A stretch of DNA of 64,000 nt from Variovorax terrae (GCF_022809125.1 NZ_JALGBI010000001.1:2356001-2420000), one strand, 5' to 3'. Positions 1 to 8,025 are shown, counted from the stretch's first letter. Made by a program: numbers and translations. The notes: a model not told the origin generated them from the letters alone.

Positions 1-593
1 CGCGCGTCTATGAAGCAGTGGCGCATGCGCCCGCCGACAACAGCCCCGCCGGCCGCGCGCAACGCGCTGCCGCCCTGATCGACCTCGTGGTGCGCAAGTA
101 CGCACCGCTGCCGGCCGCAAGCCTGACCTACCTCGTGCGCCTGCTGGGCTACGGCGCGCCGCACCTGTTCGCGCAGACGCAGGCGGCTCTCAAGCTGGCC
201 CGCGAAGAACTCGCAAGCTGCTGCATCGAGGGCACCACCTGGTACTGGCCCGCCGATGAAAACCCGGTCTCGCGAAAGCACGCGCCCGACGACGCCGTGC
301 GCCTGCTCGCGCCCTTCGACCCGCTGGTGTGGGACCGCCGCCGCTTCGAACTGCTGTGGGGCTGGACCTACAGGTTCGAGGCCTACACGCCGGCGCCGAA
401 ACGGCAGTACGGCTACTACGCGCTGCCGATGCTGTGGCACGACCGCGTGATCGGCTGGGCCACGATGACGAACGCCGCGGGCCGGCTGCAGCCGAGCTTC
501 GGCTATGCCGGCAGGAAGCCGGCCGGTGCAGCCCACCGCGCGGCGCTCGACGACGAGATGCAGCGCATGACGCAGTTTCTGGGCCAACGCTGA
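1..593 (+). CDS. YcaQ-like winged-helix protein, 3' part only
   Basis: C-terminal part of a larger gene. The frame is already open at the window edge (reading RVYEAV before the first internal GTG at 18), so the true start lies outside. The visible ~195 residues contain aromatic-rich segments (LLAPFDPLVWDRRR, WGWTYRFEAYTP, KRQYGYYALPMLW) typical of the C-terminal half of the winged-helix family that includes the E. coli crosslink-repair glycosylase YcaQ. By family knowledge such proteins unhook DNA interstrand crosslinks; the catalytic QxQ region would be upstream and is not visible. The exact activity is inferred. Confidence 0.75.
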   Translation, partial: RVYEAVAHAPADNSPAGRAQRAAALIDLVVRKYAPLPAASLTYLVRLLGYGAPHLFAQTQAALKLAREELASCCIEGTTWYWPADENPVSRKHAPDDAVRLLAPFDPLVWDRRRFELLWGWTYRFEAYTPAPKRQYGYYALPMLWHDRVIGWATMTNAAGRLQPSFGYAGRKPAGAAHRAALDDEMQRMTQFLGQR

Positions 594-694
594 AGCCGCG
601 GCCCTGGCGCGGCCAAGGGTCTTGCCCCGTGCGCGACAGTGCGCACTCCGCGTTTTCCCTAGAATGGCCGTTGCTTCAGCGCAAGCTGGAGCAA
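594..694 (+). promoter_or_regulatory. Promoter region before the FMN riboswitch
   Basis: Non-coding stretch between the YcaQ-like gene and the riboswitch. A TAGAAT hexamer at 660-665 is a reasonable -10 box and would start transcription roughly 25 bases before the aptamer. No convincing -35 hexamer is visible at the expected distance. I see no ORF in it. Confidence 0.4.
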
Positions 695-864
695 AGCGTT
701 CTCAGGGCGGGGTGAAACTCCCCACCGGCGGTGATGGCGGCCCCCTTGCAAGAGGAATGGCCGCACAAGCCCGCGAGCGCCCGCAGCCCGCCAAGGGCTC
801 GGGGTCAGCAGACCCGGTGCGATTCCGGGGCCGACGGTCACAGTCCGGATGAAAGAGAGCGCGA
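695..864 (+). promoter_or_regulatory. FMN riboswitch (RFN element)
   Basis: The conserved RFN blocks occur in order: TTCTCAGGGCGGGGTGAAA, CCCACCGGCGGT, AAGCCCGCGAGC, the GGTCAGCAGACCCGGT arm, GATTCCGGGGCCGACGGT, and CAGTCCGGATGAAAGAGAG. This is a full-length FMN aptamer. It ends about 95 bases before the start of the lumazine synthase gene at 960, so FMN should repress that gene in cis. The variable arm (around 740-765) is long. No U-tracted terminator is obvious between aptamer and start codon, so control may be at translation initiation (inference). Confidence 0.96.
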
Positions 865-959
865 TCGCCTCGGCACAGGCGTGCGCCATCCGGCGCGCGC
901 CCGCCTTGCGCTCGTGCGCCCTGATTCAGGCAACACCTTGACTTTCAAAAAGGCAAACC

Positions 960-1469
960 ATGAGTCAGCTCAACGACCTTCCCCTCTCCTCCGCCACGGC
1001 GCCGGCCGACGACCGGCGCATCGCCTTCGTCGAGGCGCAATGGCATGCCGACATCGTGCACCAGGCACGCGAGGCCTTTCTCGCCGAAATGGAGCGCCTG
1101 GGCGTGCCGCGCGCGCGCATCGACGTGCTCGACGTGCCCGGCGCCTTCGAGATTCCGCTGCACGCCAAGCGCCTCGCCGCCTCGGGCCGCTATGCGGCCG
1201 TGGTGTGCTGCGCGCTGGTGGTGGACGGCGGCATCTACCGCCACGAGTTCGTCGCCAGCACCGTGGTCAGCTCGCTGATGGCGCTTCAGCTCGACACCGG
1301 CGTGCCGATGATCTCGGCCGTGCTCACGCCGCACCATTTCCACGAGCATGCGGAGCACCGCAAGTACTTCCAGCGCCACTTCGCGGTCAAGGGCACCGAA
1401 GCCGCCGAGGCCTGCGTCAAGACCCTCGAAGGCCTGCGCCGCGTGGATGCGCTGCTGGCCGCCGCCTGA
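960..1469 (+). CDS. ribH: 6,7-dimethyl-8-ribityllumazine synthase, type II (RibH2-like)
   Basis: Makes 6,7-dimethyl-8-ribityllumazine from the ribityl-aminopyrimidine and the butanone phosphate, the penultimate riboflavin step, in the cytoplasm. The 169-residue product has the VPGAFEIPL substrate-site motif, the HEFVASTVVS helix and, diagnostically, LTPHHFHEHAEHRKYF followed by FAVKGTEAA. That region resembles the decameric RibH2 type known from Brucella and rhizobia, not the icosahedral E. coli-type enzyme. ATG at 960 fits the family start. It stands alone, not in a ribBGH operon, and is the only gene directly behind the FMN riboswitch. Type II assignment is by motif recognition. Confidence 0.92.
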   Translation: MSQLNDLPLSSATAPADDRRIAFVEAQWHADIVHQAREAFLAEMERLGVPRARIDVLDVPGAFEIPLHAKRLAASGRYAAVVCCALVVDGGIYRHEFVASTVVSSLMALQLDTGVPMISAVLTPHHFHEHAEHRKYFQRHFAVKGTEAAEACVKTLEGLRRVDALLAAA

Positions 1470-1483
1470 GGCGCGCGCGGCCC

Positions 1484-2236
1484 ATGCAGAATATCTATGA
1501 CGACCCCCGCTTCTTCGCGGGCTACGCGGCGCTGCGCGAGAGCGGCCTGGGCCTCAACGAGGTGCTGGAGCAACCCGCGCTGGCCTCGCTGCTGCCGCCG
1601 TCGCTGGCCGGCCTGAGCGTGCTGGACCTGGGCTGCGGCGCCGGCGGCTTTGCGCGCGCGGCCTGCAGCGCCGGCGCGCGTGCCGTGGTCGGGCTCGACC
1701 CTTCGGAGCGCATGCTGGCGGTGGCCCGCTCGCGCACGCCGGCAGCGCTGCCCATCCAGTGGCTCCAGCAGCCGGTCGAGGCGCTCCGGCCGGGCCTCGC
1801 CCCCGGGGCCGCGCCGTTCAACCTGGTGGTGTCTTCGCTCGCGCTGCACTATGTGCCCGACTATGCCGATGCGCTCGCGCGCATCGCCTCGGTGATGGCG
1901 CCCGGGGCGCGGCTGGCGTTCTCGGTCGAGCACCCGATGTGCACTGCCCTCGCCGCTCAGCAATGGCACGCCGGCCCCGACGGCCAGCCGCAGCACTGGC
2001 CGGTGGACGGCTACCGCGACGAGGGCGCGCGCGACACGCACTGGTTCATCGACGGCGTGCGCAAGTACCACCGCTGCACCGACACCTATGTCAATGGCCT
2101 GCTCGACGCTGGCCTGCGGCTGGTGCGGCTGCTGGAGCCCGCACCGGCAGCCGACGCGATCGAGCGCCGGCCCGATCTCGCGCTGCACCGGCGCAGCCCG
2201 CCCTTCCTGCTGCTGGCGGCCGACAAGCCGGGATAA
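1484..2236 (+). CDS. Class I SAM-dependent methyltransferase
   Basis: A 250-residue protein with the SAM-binding motif I VLDLGCGAGGFARAA (residues ~46-60), an acidic motif II at GLDPSERML, and a motif IV/V region (NLVVSSLALHYVPDYADALARI) of the UbiE/Methyltransf_11 type. The C-terminal part (VEHPMC, YHRCTDTYVNGLLDAG) resembles small-molecule methyltransferases. The start lies 14 bases after ribH, so the gene is probably cotranscribed and would fall under the FMN riboswitch. Substrate unknown; riboswitch coupling is an inference. Confidence 0.85.
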   Translation: MQNIYDDPRFFAGYAALRESGLGLNEVLEQPALASLLPPSLAGLSVLDLGCGAGGFARAACSAGARAVVGLDPSERMLAVARSRTPAALPIQWLQQPVEALRPGLAPGAAPFNLVVSSLALHYVPDYADALARIASVMAPGARLAFSVEHPMCTALAAQQWHAGPDGQPQHWPVDGYRDEGARDTHWFIDGVRKYHRCTDTYVNGLLDAGLRLVRLLEPAPAADAIERRPDLALHRRSPPFLLLAADKPG

Positions 2237-2261
2237 GCGGCAAAAGCGGTGTGCGCAGGCC

Positions 2262-3044
2262 CTACTTGAAGCGGTAGGCCAGCGCGATCAGCCCGGTGTC
2301 CTGCATGCGGGAATTGACCAACGGGCTGTTGCGCACCGCGGCGTCGAACCACTTGCGCCGCCACTGCAGGCTCAGCAGCCAGGGGCCACCCAGCGGCACC
2401 TCGGCTGCCAGGCCCAGCACCGGCGTGGTGGAGGCGCCCGGCGCATAGGCCGCGTAGCCGCTGGCCGCCGACTCGGCGGACGTGACGCCGTACAGATGGC
2501 TCACGTAGCGCGCGCTGCGGCGCTCCACGCCGATCTGCGGGTAGAAGGTCCAGCGGCCAGCCGGCAGCTCGGCCGCGTAGCTGGCCTCGAGCAGCGCGCC
2601 GCGCGAGGCGGTGTCGTAGAACGCATTGAGGAAGAAGCCGCCGAGCGGCGTCTCCTGGTAGGTGCCGATGCCGATGGGCAGCGGGTTGCGGCGGTCGCTG
2701 ATGCCGCGCAGGCTCGCGGCGTCGGCCCGGTAGCCCTCGAAGCTGATGCGCGCCGCCAGTTCGAGGTAGCCATAGCCCAGCGGCAGCGTCTTCACGCCCA
2801 GGGTGTCGACGCGCGCGAAGAAGCGCCCCCAGTCGGCATAGGCATAGGGCAGCGCGATGGCCGTGTCGCTCACGCCGCGCACCGGGCTTGGCGTGATGTA
2901 GGCGGCGCCCCCGACGTCGCCCGTCAGGCGGTCGGCAAGCGGCGCCTGCGCGTGGGCGCCCAGCAGGTGGAGGGCGAGCACGGCGCCGCACAGCAGTGGC
3001 CGTGCGTGCAGCCGCCGGAGAAGGAGGGCCATGGCGAAGAGCAT
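2262..3044 (-). CDS. mipA: MipA/OmpV family outer membrane protein
   Basis: A 260-residue protein with a signal peptide (hydrophobic core LLCGAVLALHLLGAHAQA, cleavage after AHA/AQA). The remainder alternates polar and hydrophobic residues with Gly and aromatics, as expected for a beta-barrel. It contains YADWGRFFARVDTLG-like repeats and ends LIALAYRFK with a terminal aromatic-rich strand. By family, MipA-like proteins are outer membrane barrels, and the E. coli prototype scaffolds MltA with PBP1B; that role is not demonstrated here. ATG at 3044 was chosen because upstream codons only add a Pro/Ala-rich stretch before the signal peptide. Convergent with the methyltransferase. Confidence 0.8.
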   Translation of the reverse strand: MLFAMALLLRRLHARPLLCGAVLALHLLGAHAQAPLADRLTGDVGGAAYITPSPVRGVSDTAIALPYAYADWGRFFARVDTLGVKTLPLGYGYLELAARISFEGYRADAASLRGISDRRNPLPIGIGTYQETPLGGFFLNAFYDTASRGALLEASYAAELPAGRWTFYPQIGVERRSARYVSHLYGVTSAESAASGYAAYAPGASTTPVLGLAAEVPLGGPWLLSLQWRRKWFDAAVRNSPLVNSRMQDTGLIALAYRFK

Positions 3045-3096
3045 GCCGCCACTATACGGAAACCCGCCCGGCGCCCTGGCGGCACCGGCGGCCGCG

Positions 3097-4341
3097 TCAG
3101 GCCGTGGCCAGCGAGGTGCGGCGCGCACGGCGCACGTTGAAGGCGCTGGCGATCAGCACGCCCTGCACCAGCACGAGGCCGAGCCACACGCCGCGGTACT
3201 GCTGGTGGTCCATCAGCGTGCCGAAGATCAGCGGCGCGATCGCCTGGCCGATGTCCAGGCCCGAATAGACCACGCCATAGACCCGGCCGGTGGCGTTCTC
3301 TGGCGTGGAGCGCTTGACCAGCAGGTCGCGCGACGGCCCGGCAATGCCAGCCGAGAAACCCATGGCGCCGAACAGCGCCGGCACGGCCAGCCCCGGCACA
3401 TCGGCAAAGCCGATCACCAGCGCAATGCAGGCGGCCACGCCGAAGCCCAGGCCCACGATGCGCTCGCAGCGCGCCGGGTCAGAGGCGAGAAAACCGCCCA
3501 GCACCATGCCGCCCGCGCTGCACACCATGTAGATCGTGAGGCACATCGCCACCAGCGACACCGGCACGCCGTGCAGCTGGCGCGCCGCCTCGGGCGCGAA
3601 GGCCTGCACCACGCTGAGCGCCACGGCATAGAAAAAGAAGAAGGCAAAGCACATCCACACGGCGGGGATCTTCAGGAAATCCAGGTTGCCCGCGCCCTGG
3701 GCGGGGTGCGCGCCCTTGGCCGGCGCGGCCGCCGGCAGCGAGAGCTTGTCGCGGTTGAGCACCAGGATCACCAGCACCACGAAGGCCAGCGTGCCCGCGC
3801 TGGCCAGCGCCACGCGCCAGGAGAACGCCATGGCAATCGGCACCAGCATGGCCGGCGCCAGCGCCCAGCCCAGGCTGCCGGTGATGCCGTGCACGCTGTA
3901 GGCGTGGCCCAGGCGCGGCGCGCTCACCTTGCGGTTGAGCAGCGTGTAGTCCACCGGGTGGAACACGCCGTTGCCCACACCGGCCACCACCGAGAAGCCG
4001 GCCATCATCCAGTAGCTGGTGCTGAGGGAGAAGCCGAACGCCGCCAGCCCCAGCAGGGCCAGGCCGCCGAACAGCACCGGCCGCGGCCCGAAACGATCGA
4101 CCACGAAGCCCGACAGCGTCTGCACCGCGCACGACACCACGAAGAAGATCGTCATCAGGAAGCCGAGCTCGGCGTAGCTGGCATTGAACGCCTCCTTGAG
4201 CCAGGGAAACAGCGGCGCCAGCAGCAACTGGCTGTAGTGGCTGATCAGGTGCGCGATGCCCACGAGGCCGATGACGCCGGCATCCTGGCGCAGCGGAACG
4301 CCGCCCATGGGGGAAAGATTCGCGGTGGTTGAAGTGCTCAT
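3097..4341 (-). CDS. MFS efflux transporter, fosmidomycin-resistance (Fsr)-like
   Basis: A 414-residue inner membrane protein with twelve predicted hydrophobic segments. After TM2 it carries the MFS loop motif (GFVVDRFGPRPVLFGGL). The start region (AHLISHYSQLLLAPLFPWLKEAF) is characteristic of the Fsr-like drug-efflux group. ATG at 4341 (MSTSTT) is preferred over an upstream start that adds 14 non-hydrophobic residues. It is divergent from an AraC-type regulator 76 bases away, the usual arrangement for a regulator-controlled efflux pump. Substrate unknown. Confidence 0.85.
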   Translation of the reverse strand: MSTSTTANLSPMGGVPLRQDAGVIGLVGIAHLISHYSQLLLAPLFPWLKEAFNASYAELGFLMTIFFVVSCAVQTLSGFVVDRFGPRPVLFGGLALLGLAAFGFSLSTSYWMMAGFSVVAGVGNGVFHPVDYTLLNRKVSAPRLGHAYSVHGITGSLGWALAPAMLVPIAMAFSWRVALASAGTLAFVVLVILVLNRDKLSLPAAAPAKGAHPAQGAGNLDFLKIPAVWMCFAFFFFYAVALSVVQAFAPEAARQLHGVPVSLVAMCLTIYMVCSAGGMVLGGFLASDPARCERIVGLGFGVAACIALVIGFADVPGLAVPALFGAMGFSAGIAGPSRDLLVKRSTPENATGRVYGVVYSGLDIGQAIAPLIFGTLMDHQQYRGVWLGLVLVQGVLIASAFNVRRARRTSLATA

Positions 4342-4356
4342 GGCGCTATCGTAGTA

Positions 4357-4373
4357 TCGGCTTGTTCTGCCGA
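4357..4373. promoter_or_regulatory. Candidate operator between MFS and AraC genes
   Basis: TCGGC-n7-GCCGA is a perfect inverted repeat lying near the middle of the 76-base divergent intergenic region. Its position suits an operator of the adjacent AraC-type regulator that could act on both promoters. Only one copy is seen, so the assignment is tentative. Confidence 0.35.
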
Positions 4374-4417
4374 AATGCGACAAAAAGACAGGTATCCGCT
4401 ATTTTCCGCCAAACGCC

Positions 4418-5221
4418 ATGCCCCGCACCCCCCGCATCCAGTTCACGCCGCTGGGCGACACCGACCCGTTCACGCCCAGCCCGCAGCGGCCGGTGCGCGT
4501 GCGGGCCCGCACCATGCCGGCCGACGCCCATTTCGAGCCGCATCGCCATGCCTGGGCCCAGCTCGCCTATTGCGCCACCGGCATGGTGCAGGTGACGGCC
4601 GCCACGCCCGAAGAAATCACCTACATCGTGCCGCCGTCGCGCGCGGTCTGGATCGCGCCCGGCGCGCGCCACGCCATCACGGTGCTGGAGGCGGCCGAGT
4701 TCCGCACGCTCTACATCGACGCCAGCGCCACGCCCGAAGGCTGGGGCGGCTGCCGCGTGCTGGTGGTGTCGGCGCTGCTGCGCGAGCTGATCCATGCACT
4801 GGACATGCCGATGGCCGGCGCGCGCGAAGCGATGCTGACCGGCCTGGTGCTCGACGAACTGACCCATGCCGACACCCAGGCGCTGGGCGTGCCGCTGCCG
4901 CGCGACAAGCGGCTGCGCGCGCTGTGCGAGGCGGTGCTGCAGGCGCCGTCCGAGCGCGCCACCCTGGCCGACTGGGCGGCCGACATCGGCGCCAGCGAGC
5001 GCACCGTGGCGCGCCTGTTCCGCGAGGAGCTGGGCCTGAGCTACCAGCAATGGCGCCAGCAGGCCATCCTGGCGCACGCCCTGCCGCTGCTGTCGCGCGG
5101 CACGCCCGTGAGCCGGGTGGCGGCCGCCAGCGGCTATGCCAGCGACAGCGCCTTCTCGGCCATGTTCAAGGCCGCCATGGGACAGTCCCCGAGCCACTTT
5201 CTGAGGAAAAACACCCCATAG
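4418..5221 (+). CDS. AraC family transcriptional regulator (cupin sensor)
   Basis: A 267-residue regulator. The N-terminal cupin-like sensor has FEPHRHAWAQLAYCATG (residues ~39-55) and YIVPPSRAVWIAPGARHAI. The C-terminal AraC DNA-binding domain (residues ~165-262) has two helix-turn-helix units: LADWAADIGASERTVARLFREELG and VSRVAAASGYASDSAFSAMFKAAMG. The organisation matches the NimR-like group, which controls a divergent MFS pump, and this gene is divergent from one. The last ~6 codons, including the stop, lie inside a copy of the dispersed repeat (see 5200-5262), so the tail is likely repeat-derived. Confidence 0.9.
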   Translation: MPRTPRIQFTPLGDTDPFTPSPQRPVRVRARTMPADAHFEPHRHAWAQLAYCATGMVQVTAATPEEITYIVPPSRAVWIAPGARHAITVLEAAEFRTLYIDASATPEGWGGCRVLVVSALLRELIHALDMPMAGAREAMLTGLVLDELTHADTQALGVPLPRDKRLRALCEAVLQAPSERATLADWAADIGASERTVARLFREELGLSYQQWRQQAILAHALPLLSRGTPVSRVAAASGYASDSAFSAMFKAAMGQSPSHFLRKNTP

Positions 5222-5262
5222 TCCAGGTGGGGCGGTCATTCAATGCTATTAAAACAGTAGCA
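5200..5262 (-). repeat. Dispersed GCTAC/ATAGC repeat, copy F
   Basis: Read on the minus strand this has the element's layout: a GCTAC-n7-ATAGC palindrome (5245-5261), then ATGACC, then TGGAC, ending in a T-rich block. It overlaps the last codons and stop of the AraC gene. See the finding on the repeat family for the alignment with the other copies. Confidence 0.75.
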
Positions 5263-5264
5263 GT

Positions 5265-5311
5265 CCGGTGACCGGTCCGCGTCGTATGATGGGCACAGAT
5301 CGATCACCGGA
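5265..5311. promoter_or_regulatory. Inverted repeats upstream of the CDF exporter
   Basis: CCGGTGACCGG (5265-5275) is a perfect palindrome. Its half CCGGTGA recurs inverted as TCACCGG at 5305-5311, just before the CDF start at 5320. The placement would suit a metal-responsive repressor site, but I do not recognise the motif and GC-rich palindromes arise by chance in this genome. Confidence 0.25.
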
Positions 5312-5319
5312 GCCGCATC

Positions 5320-6318
5320 ATGCACGTCGAACACCTGAACGACTGGACCCATGACCACGCCTTCCACAGCGCCAGCGAGTCCGCCGAGCGCGGCACGCGC
5401 GCCGTGATGTGGATCACGCTGGTGGCCATGGTGGTGGAAATCACCGCCGGCTGGTGGTTCAACTCCATGGCCCTGCTGGCCGACGGCTGGCACATGAGCT
5501 CGCACGCCGTGGCCATCGGCCTGAGCGCCTTCGCCTATGCCGCCGCGCGGCGCTACGCGCGCGACCCGCGCTTCGCCTTCGGCACCTGGAAGATCGAGAT
5601 CCTCGGCGGCTTCGCCAGCGCGATCCTGCTGCTCGGCGTCGCGGCACTGATGGTGGTGGCCTCGCTGGAGCGCCTGCTGCAGCCGCAGCCGGTGCACTAC
5701 CTGGAAGCCATGGTGGTGGCGGTGGCGGGGCTGCTGGTGAACCTGGTGTGCGCGGGCGTGCTGTCGGGTTCGCACGCGAAGGGGCACGACCACCACCACG
5801 GCCATGCGCATGACCATCACCACGGCCATGGCCACGATGACGCGCCCCATGAAGACCTGAACCTCAAATCGGCCTACCTGCACGTGCTGGCCGACGCCGC
5901 CACCTCGGTGCTGGCGATCGCCGCGCTCGCCGGCGGCTGGTGGCTGGGCTGGACCTGGCTCGACCCGGCGATGGGCATCGCGGGCGCGGTGCTGGTCACG
6001 CTCTGGGCCTGGGGCCTGATGCGGCAAACCGGCCGCGTGCTGCTGGACCGCGAGATGGACCATCCGGTGGTGGCCGAAATCCGCGAGGCGCTGGAGTTCC
6101 CGGGCGACCCGCACGAGACCCGCATCGCCGACCTGCACGTCTGGCGCGTCGGGCGCAACGCTTATGCCTGCGCGCTGACGCTGGTGACCCACGACCCGCA
6201 GCTCACGCCCGACCGCGTGCGCCAGCAGCTGGCCATCCACCCGGAGATCGCCCACACCACGGTGGAAATCCATTGGTGCGAGCCGGCGAGCCCGCACCCA
6301 GCGCTCCAGGCCCACTGA
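5320..6318 (+). CDS. Cation diffusion facilitator, DmeF-like metal exporter
   Basis: A 332-residue inner membrane antiporter for divalent metals (Co, Ni or Zn). Visible features: the TM2 metal-site motif MALLADGWHMSSHA (HxxxD class, residues ~50-63), six membrane segments, a cytoplasmic His-rich loop between TM4 and TM5 (residues ~148-172, many HDHHH/HGHAH units), the second metal site HVLADAATS in TM5, and a C-terminal cytoplasmic domain with DLHVWRVG. The long N-terminal GWHM motif and His loop resemble DmeF of Cupriavidus. ATG at 5320 matches the family start. Metal specificity cannot be read with certainty. Confidence 0.9.
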   Translation: MHVEHLNDWTHDHAFHSASESAERGTRAVMWITLVAMVVEITAGWWFNSMALLADGWHMSSHAVAIGLSAFAYAAARRYARDPRFAFGTWKIEILGGFASAILLLGVAALMVVASLERLLQPQPVHYLEAMVVAVAGLLVNLVCAGVLSGSHAKGHDHHHGHAHDHHHGHGHDDAPHEDLNLKSAYLHVLADAATSVLAIAALAGGWWLGWTWLDPAMGIAGAVLVTLWAWGLMRQTGRVLLDREMDHPVVAEIREALEFPGDPHETRIADLHVWRVGRNAYACALTLVTHDPQLTPDRVRQQLAIHPEIAHTTVEIHWCEPASPHPALQAH

Positions 6319-6340
6319 CAGGGGCCACGCCCGGGCCGCT

Positions 6341-7585
6341 TCAGCGAAGCCCGGCCTGGCGCTGCTGCAGGAAGCGCCGCACCGCCGGATCGCTCTCCAG
6401 GCCGATGGCCCGCTCGTACGCCTGGTTCGCCGCGCCCGACTGGCCGCTGCGCGCCAGCAGCCCGGCGCGGGCGGCCCAGTACGGCTGGTAGTCCGCCAGG
6501 CGCGCATCGCCGGCCAGCGCATCGAGCGCGGCCAGGCCCGCCGCGGGGCCGTGCATTTCGGCCAGCGCCACCGCGCGGTTGATCGCCACCACGGGCGAGC
6601 CGGTGAGGGCCGCGAGGGCGGCGTAGAGCCGCTCGATGGCGGCCCAGTCGGTGGTACCGGTGCGCCGGCGCGCCGCATGCACCGACTGCACGGCGGCCTC
6701 GAGCTGGAAGCGCCCCACCGCGCCCTGCTCGCTGGCCTGCAGCAGCAGCGCCTCGGCCTCGGCCATCAGTGGCGCGTCCCACAAGGCGGGGCTCTGTTCG
6801 GCCAGCGGCACGTAGTCGCCTTGCGCATCGCGCCGGGCCGGGCGCCGGGCTTCGGCATGCAGCATCAGCGACAGCAGGCCCAGCGCCTCGGGCTCGCCGG
6901 GCAGCAGCGAGGCCGCGAGCCGGCCGAGCCAGATCGCCTCCTCGGCCAGGTTGCGGCGGCGGGCCTCGGTGCCGGCCGGGTCGGACCAGCCCTGCGCGTA
7001 GGCGGCGTAAATGGCATCGAGCACCGTGTCCAGGCGCTCGCGCAGCTCGGTTCGCTCCGGCACCCGCAGGGGAATCCCGGCCTGCCGGATCTTGGCCTTG
7101 GCGCGCACCAGCCGCTGGCCCATGGTGGACGGCGCCACCAGGAACGCCGAGGCGATGGCGGCGGCATCGAAACCGAGAATGGTCTGCAGCATCAGCGGCG
7201 CGCGCACGGCGGCCTCGATGGCCGGGTGGGCACAGGCGAACATCAGCGCCAGCCGCTCGTCGGGCACCGCGGCATCGTCTTCGCCATTGGCCATCCCGGC
7301 CATCAGCGCCAGGGTGGCGGCGGCCTCTTCACCATGGCGCCGCAAGCGAAAAGCGTCGATCAGCTTGCGGCGCGCCACCGCCAGCAGCCAGGCCTCGGGG
7401 CTGCGCGGGACGCCATGGACGGGCCAGTCGGCCAGCGCCGCCGCGAAGGCCTCGGACAACGCATCCTCGGCCCCTGCCACGTCGCGCGTGCGCGCCGCCA
7501 GGAACGCCACCAGCTTGCCATAGCTGCGGCGCGCGGCCGCCTCGGTGGCGGCCTGGGCAGCGGCCGCGCTGTCCGGTGAGGGCAT
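6341..7585 (-). CDS. ECF42-type RNA polymerase sigma factor with C-terminal extension
   Basis: A 414-residue protein, much longer than a normal ECF sigma factor (~190). Residues 1-70 form sigma region 2 (AGAEDALSEAFAAALADWPVHGVPRSPEAWLLAVARRKLID). Region 4 has LGFDAAAIASAFLVAPSTMGQRLVRAKAKIR. Then comes the DUF6596-type extension (LDAIYAAYAQGWSD, LAEEAIWLGRLAASLLPGEPEALGLLSLMLHAEARRPAR) and TPR-like helices to the end. This architecture plus an adjacent DGPF gene defines group ECF42. The gene starts 9 bases after the DGPF gene, in one operon. Its likely own promoter lies at 7999-8025. Confidence 0.92.
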   Translation of the reverse strand: MPSPDSAAAAQAATEAAARRSYGKLVAFLAARTRDVAGAEDALSEAFAAALADWPVHGVPRSPEAWLLAVARRKLIDAFRLRRHGEEAAATLALMAGMANGEDDAAVPDERLALMFACAHPAIEAAVRAPLMLQTILGFDAAAIASAFLVAPSTMGQRLVRAKAKIRQAGIPLRVPERTELRERLDTVLDAIYAAYAQGWSDPAGTEARRRNLAEEAIWLGRLAASLLPGEPEALGLLSLMLHAEARRPARRDAQGDYVPLAEQSPALWDAPLMAEAEALLLQASEQGAVGRFQLEAAVQSVHAARRRTGTTDWAAIERLYAALAALTGSPVVAINRAVALAEMHGPAAGLAALDALAGDARLADYQPYWAARAGLLARSGQSGAANQAYERAIGLESDPAVRRFLQQRQAGLR

Positions 7586-7594
7586 GGGCGCGGC

Positions 7595-7948
7595 TTACCG
7601 CGACATCACCCAGATCGGGCGCACTTCCATCGTGCCCTGGCTGGCGCCGGGGCAGCGCGCCGCCCACGAGAGCGCGGCGTCGAGATCGGGCACGTCGATC
7701 AGGTAGTAGCCGGCCAGTTGCTCCCGGGTCTCGGCGTAGGGCCCGTTGAGCACCTCGGTCTTGCCGTTGGCCACGCGCACGGTGGTGCCATCGGCACTGG
7801 GCCGCAGGCGATTGCTGCCGCTCAGGATGCCCGCCTTCTGCAGCGCCTCGGTATAGGCCGTGTAGGCGGCAATGGTCTGGCCCACGTCGGCCTCGCTGGC
7901 TTGTTGCCGGGCCGTTTCGTCGCCGTAGATCAACAACAGGTATTGCAT
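7595..7948 (-). CDS. DGPF/YCII-related protein, partner of the ECF42 sigma factor
   Basis: A 117-residue alpha/beta protein beginning MQYLLLIYGDE, with the family signature in the form LNGPYAETREQLAGYYLID (residues ~70-88; NGPY in place of DGPF) and the AARCPGASQGTMEVRPI C-terminus. A strong ribosome site AAGGAG precedes ATG 7948, so the longer upstream frame is rejected. ECF42 sigma factors are nearly always encoded next to one or more DGPF proteins; the biochemical role of DGPF is not established. First gene of a two-gene operon. Confidence 0.92.
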   Translation of the reverse strand: MQYLLLIYGDETARQQASEADVGQTIAAYTAYTEALQKAGILSGSNRLRPSADGTTVRVANGKTEVLNGPYAETREQLAGYYLIDVPDLDAALSWAARCPGASQGTMEVRPIWVMSR

Positions 7949-7998
7949 GGAAATCTCCTTCAGGGTGATGGCGGCGCGACATGCGCCGTCATGACAAT

Positions 7999-8025
7999 GA
8001 CGCCCGGCCATAGCGGATTTCGACA
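7999..8025 (-). promoter_or_regulatory. Putative ECF42-dependent promoter
   Basis: On the minus strand TGTCGA (8020-8025) is followed after 17 bases by CGTC (7999-8002), about 50 bases before the DGPF start. This agrees with the ECF42 promoter pattern I recall (TGTCGA at -35, CGA/TC at -10) and suggests autoregulation of the DGPF-sigma operon. Confidence 0.7.

Noticed and set aside
5770..5850. Repetitive CAC/CAT triplets that look like a tandem repeat
   Set aside because: They encode the His-rich metal loop of the CDF exporter and are explained by function, not a separate repeat.
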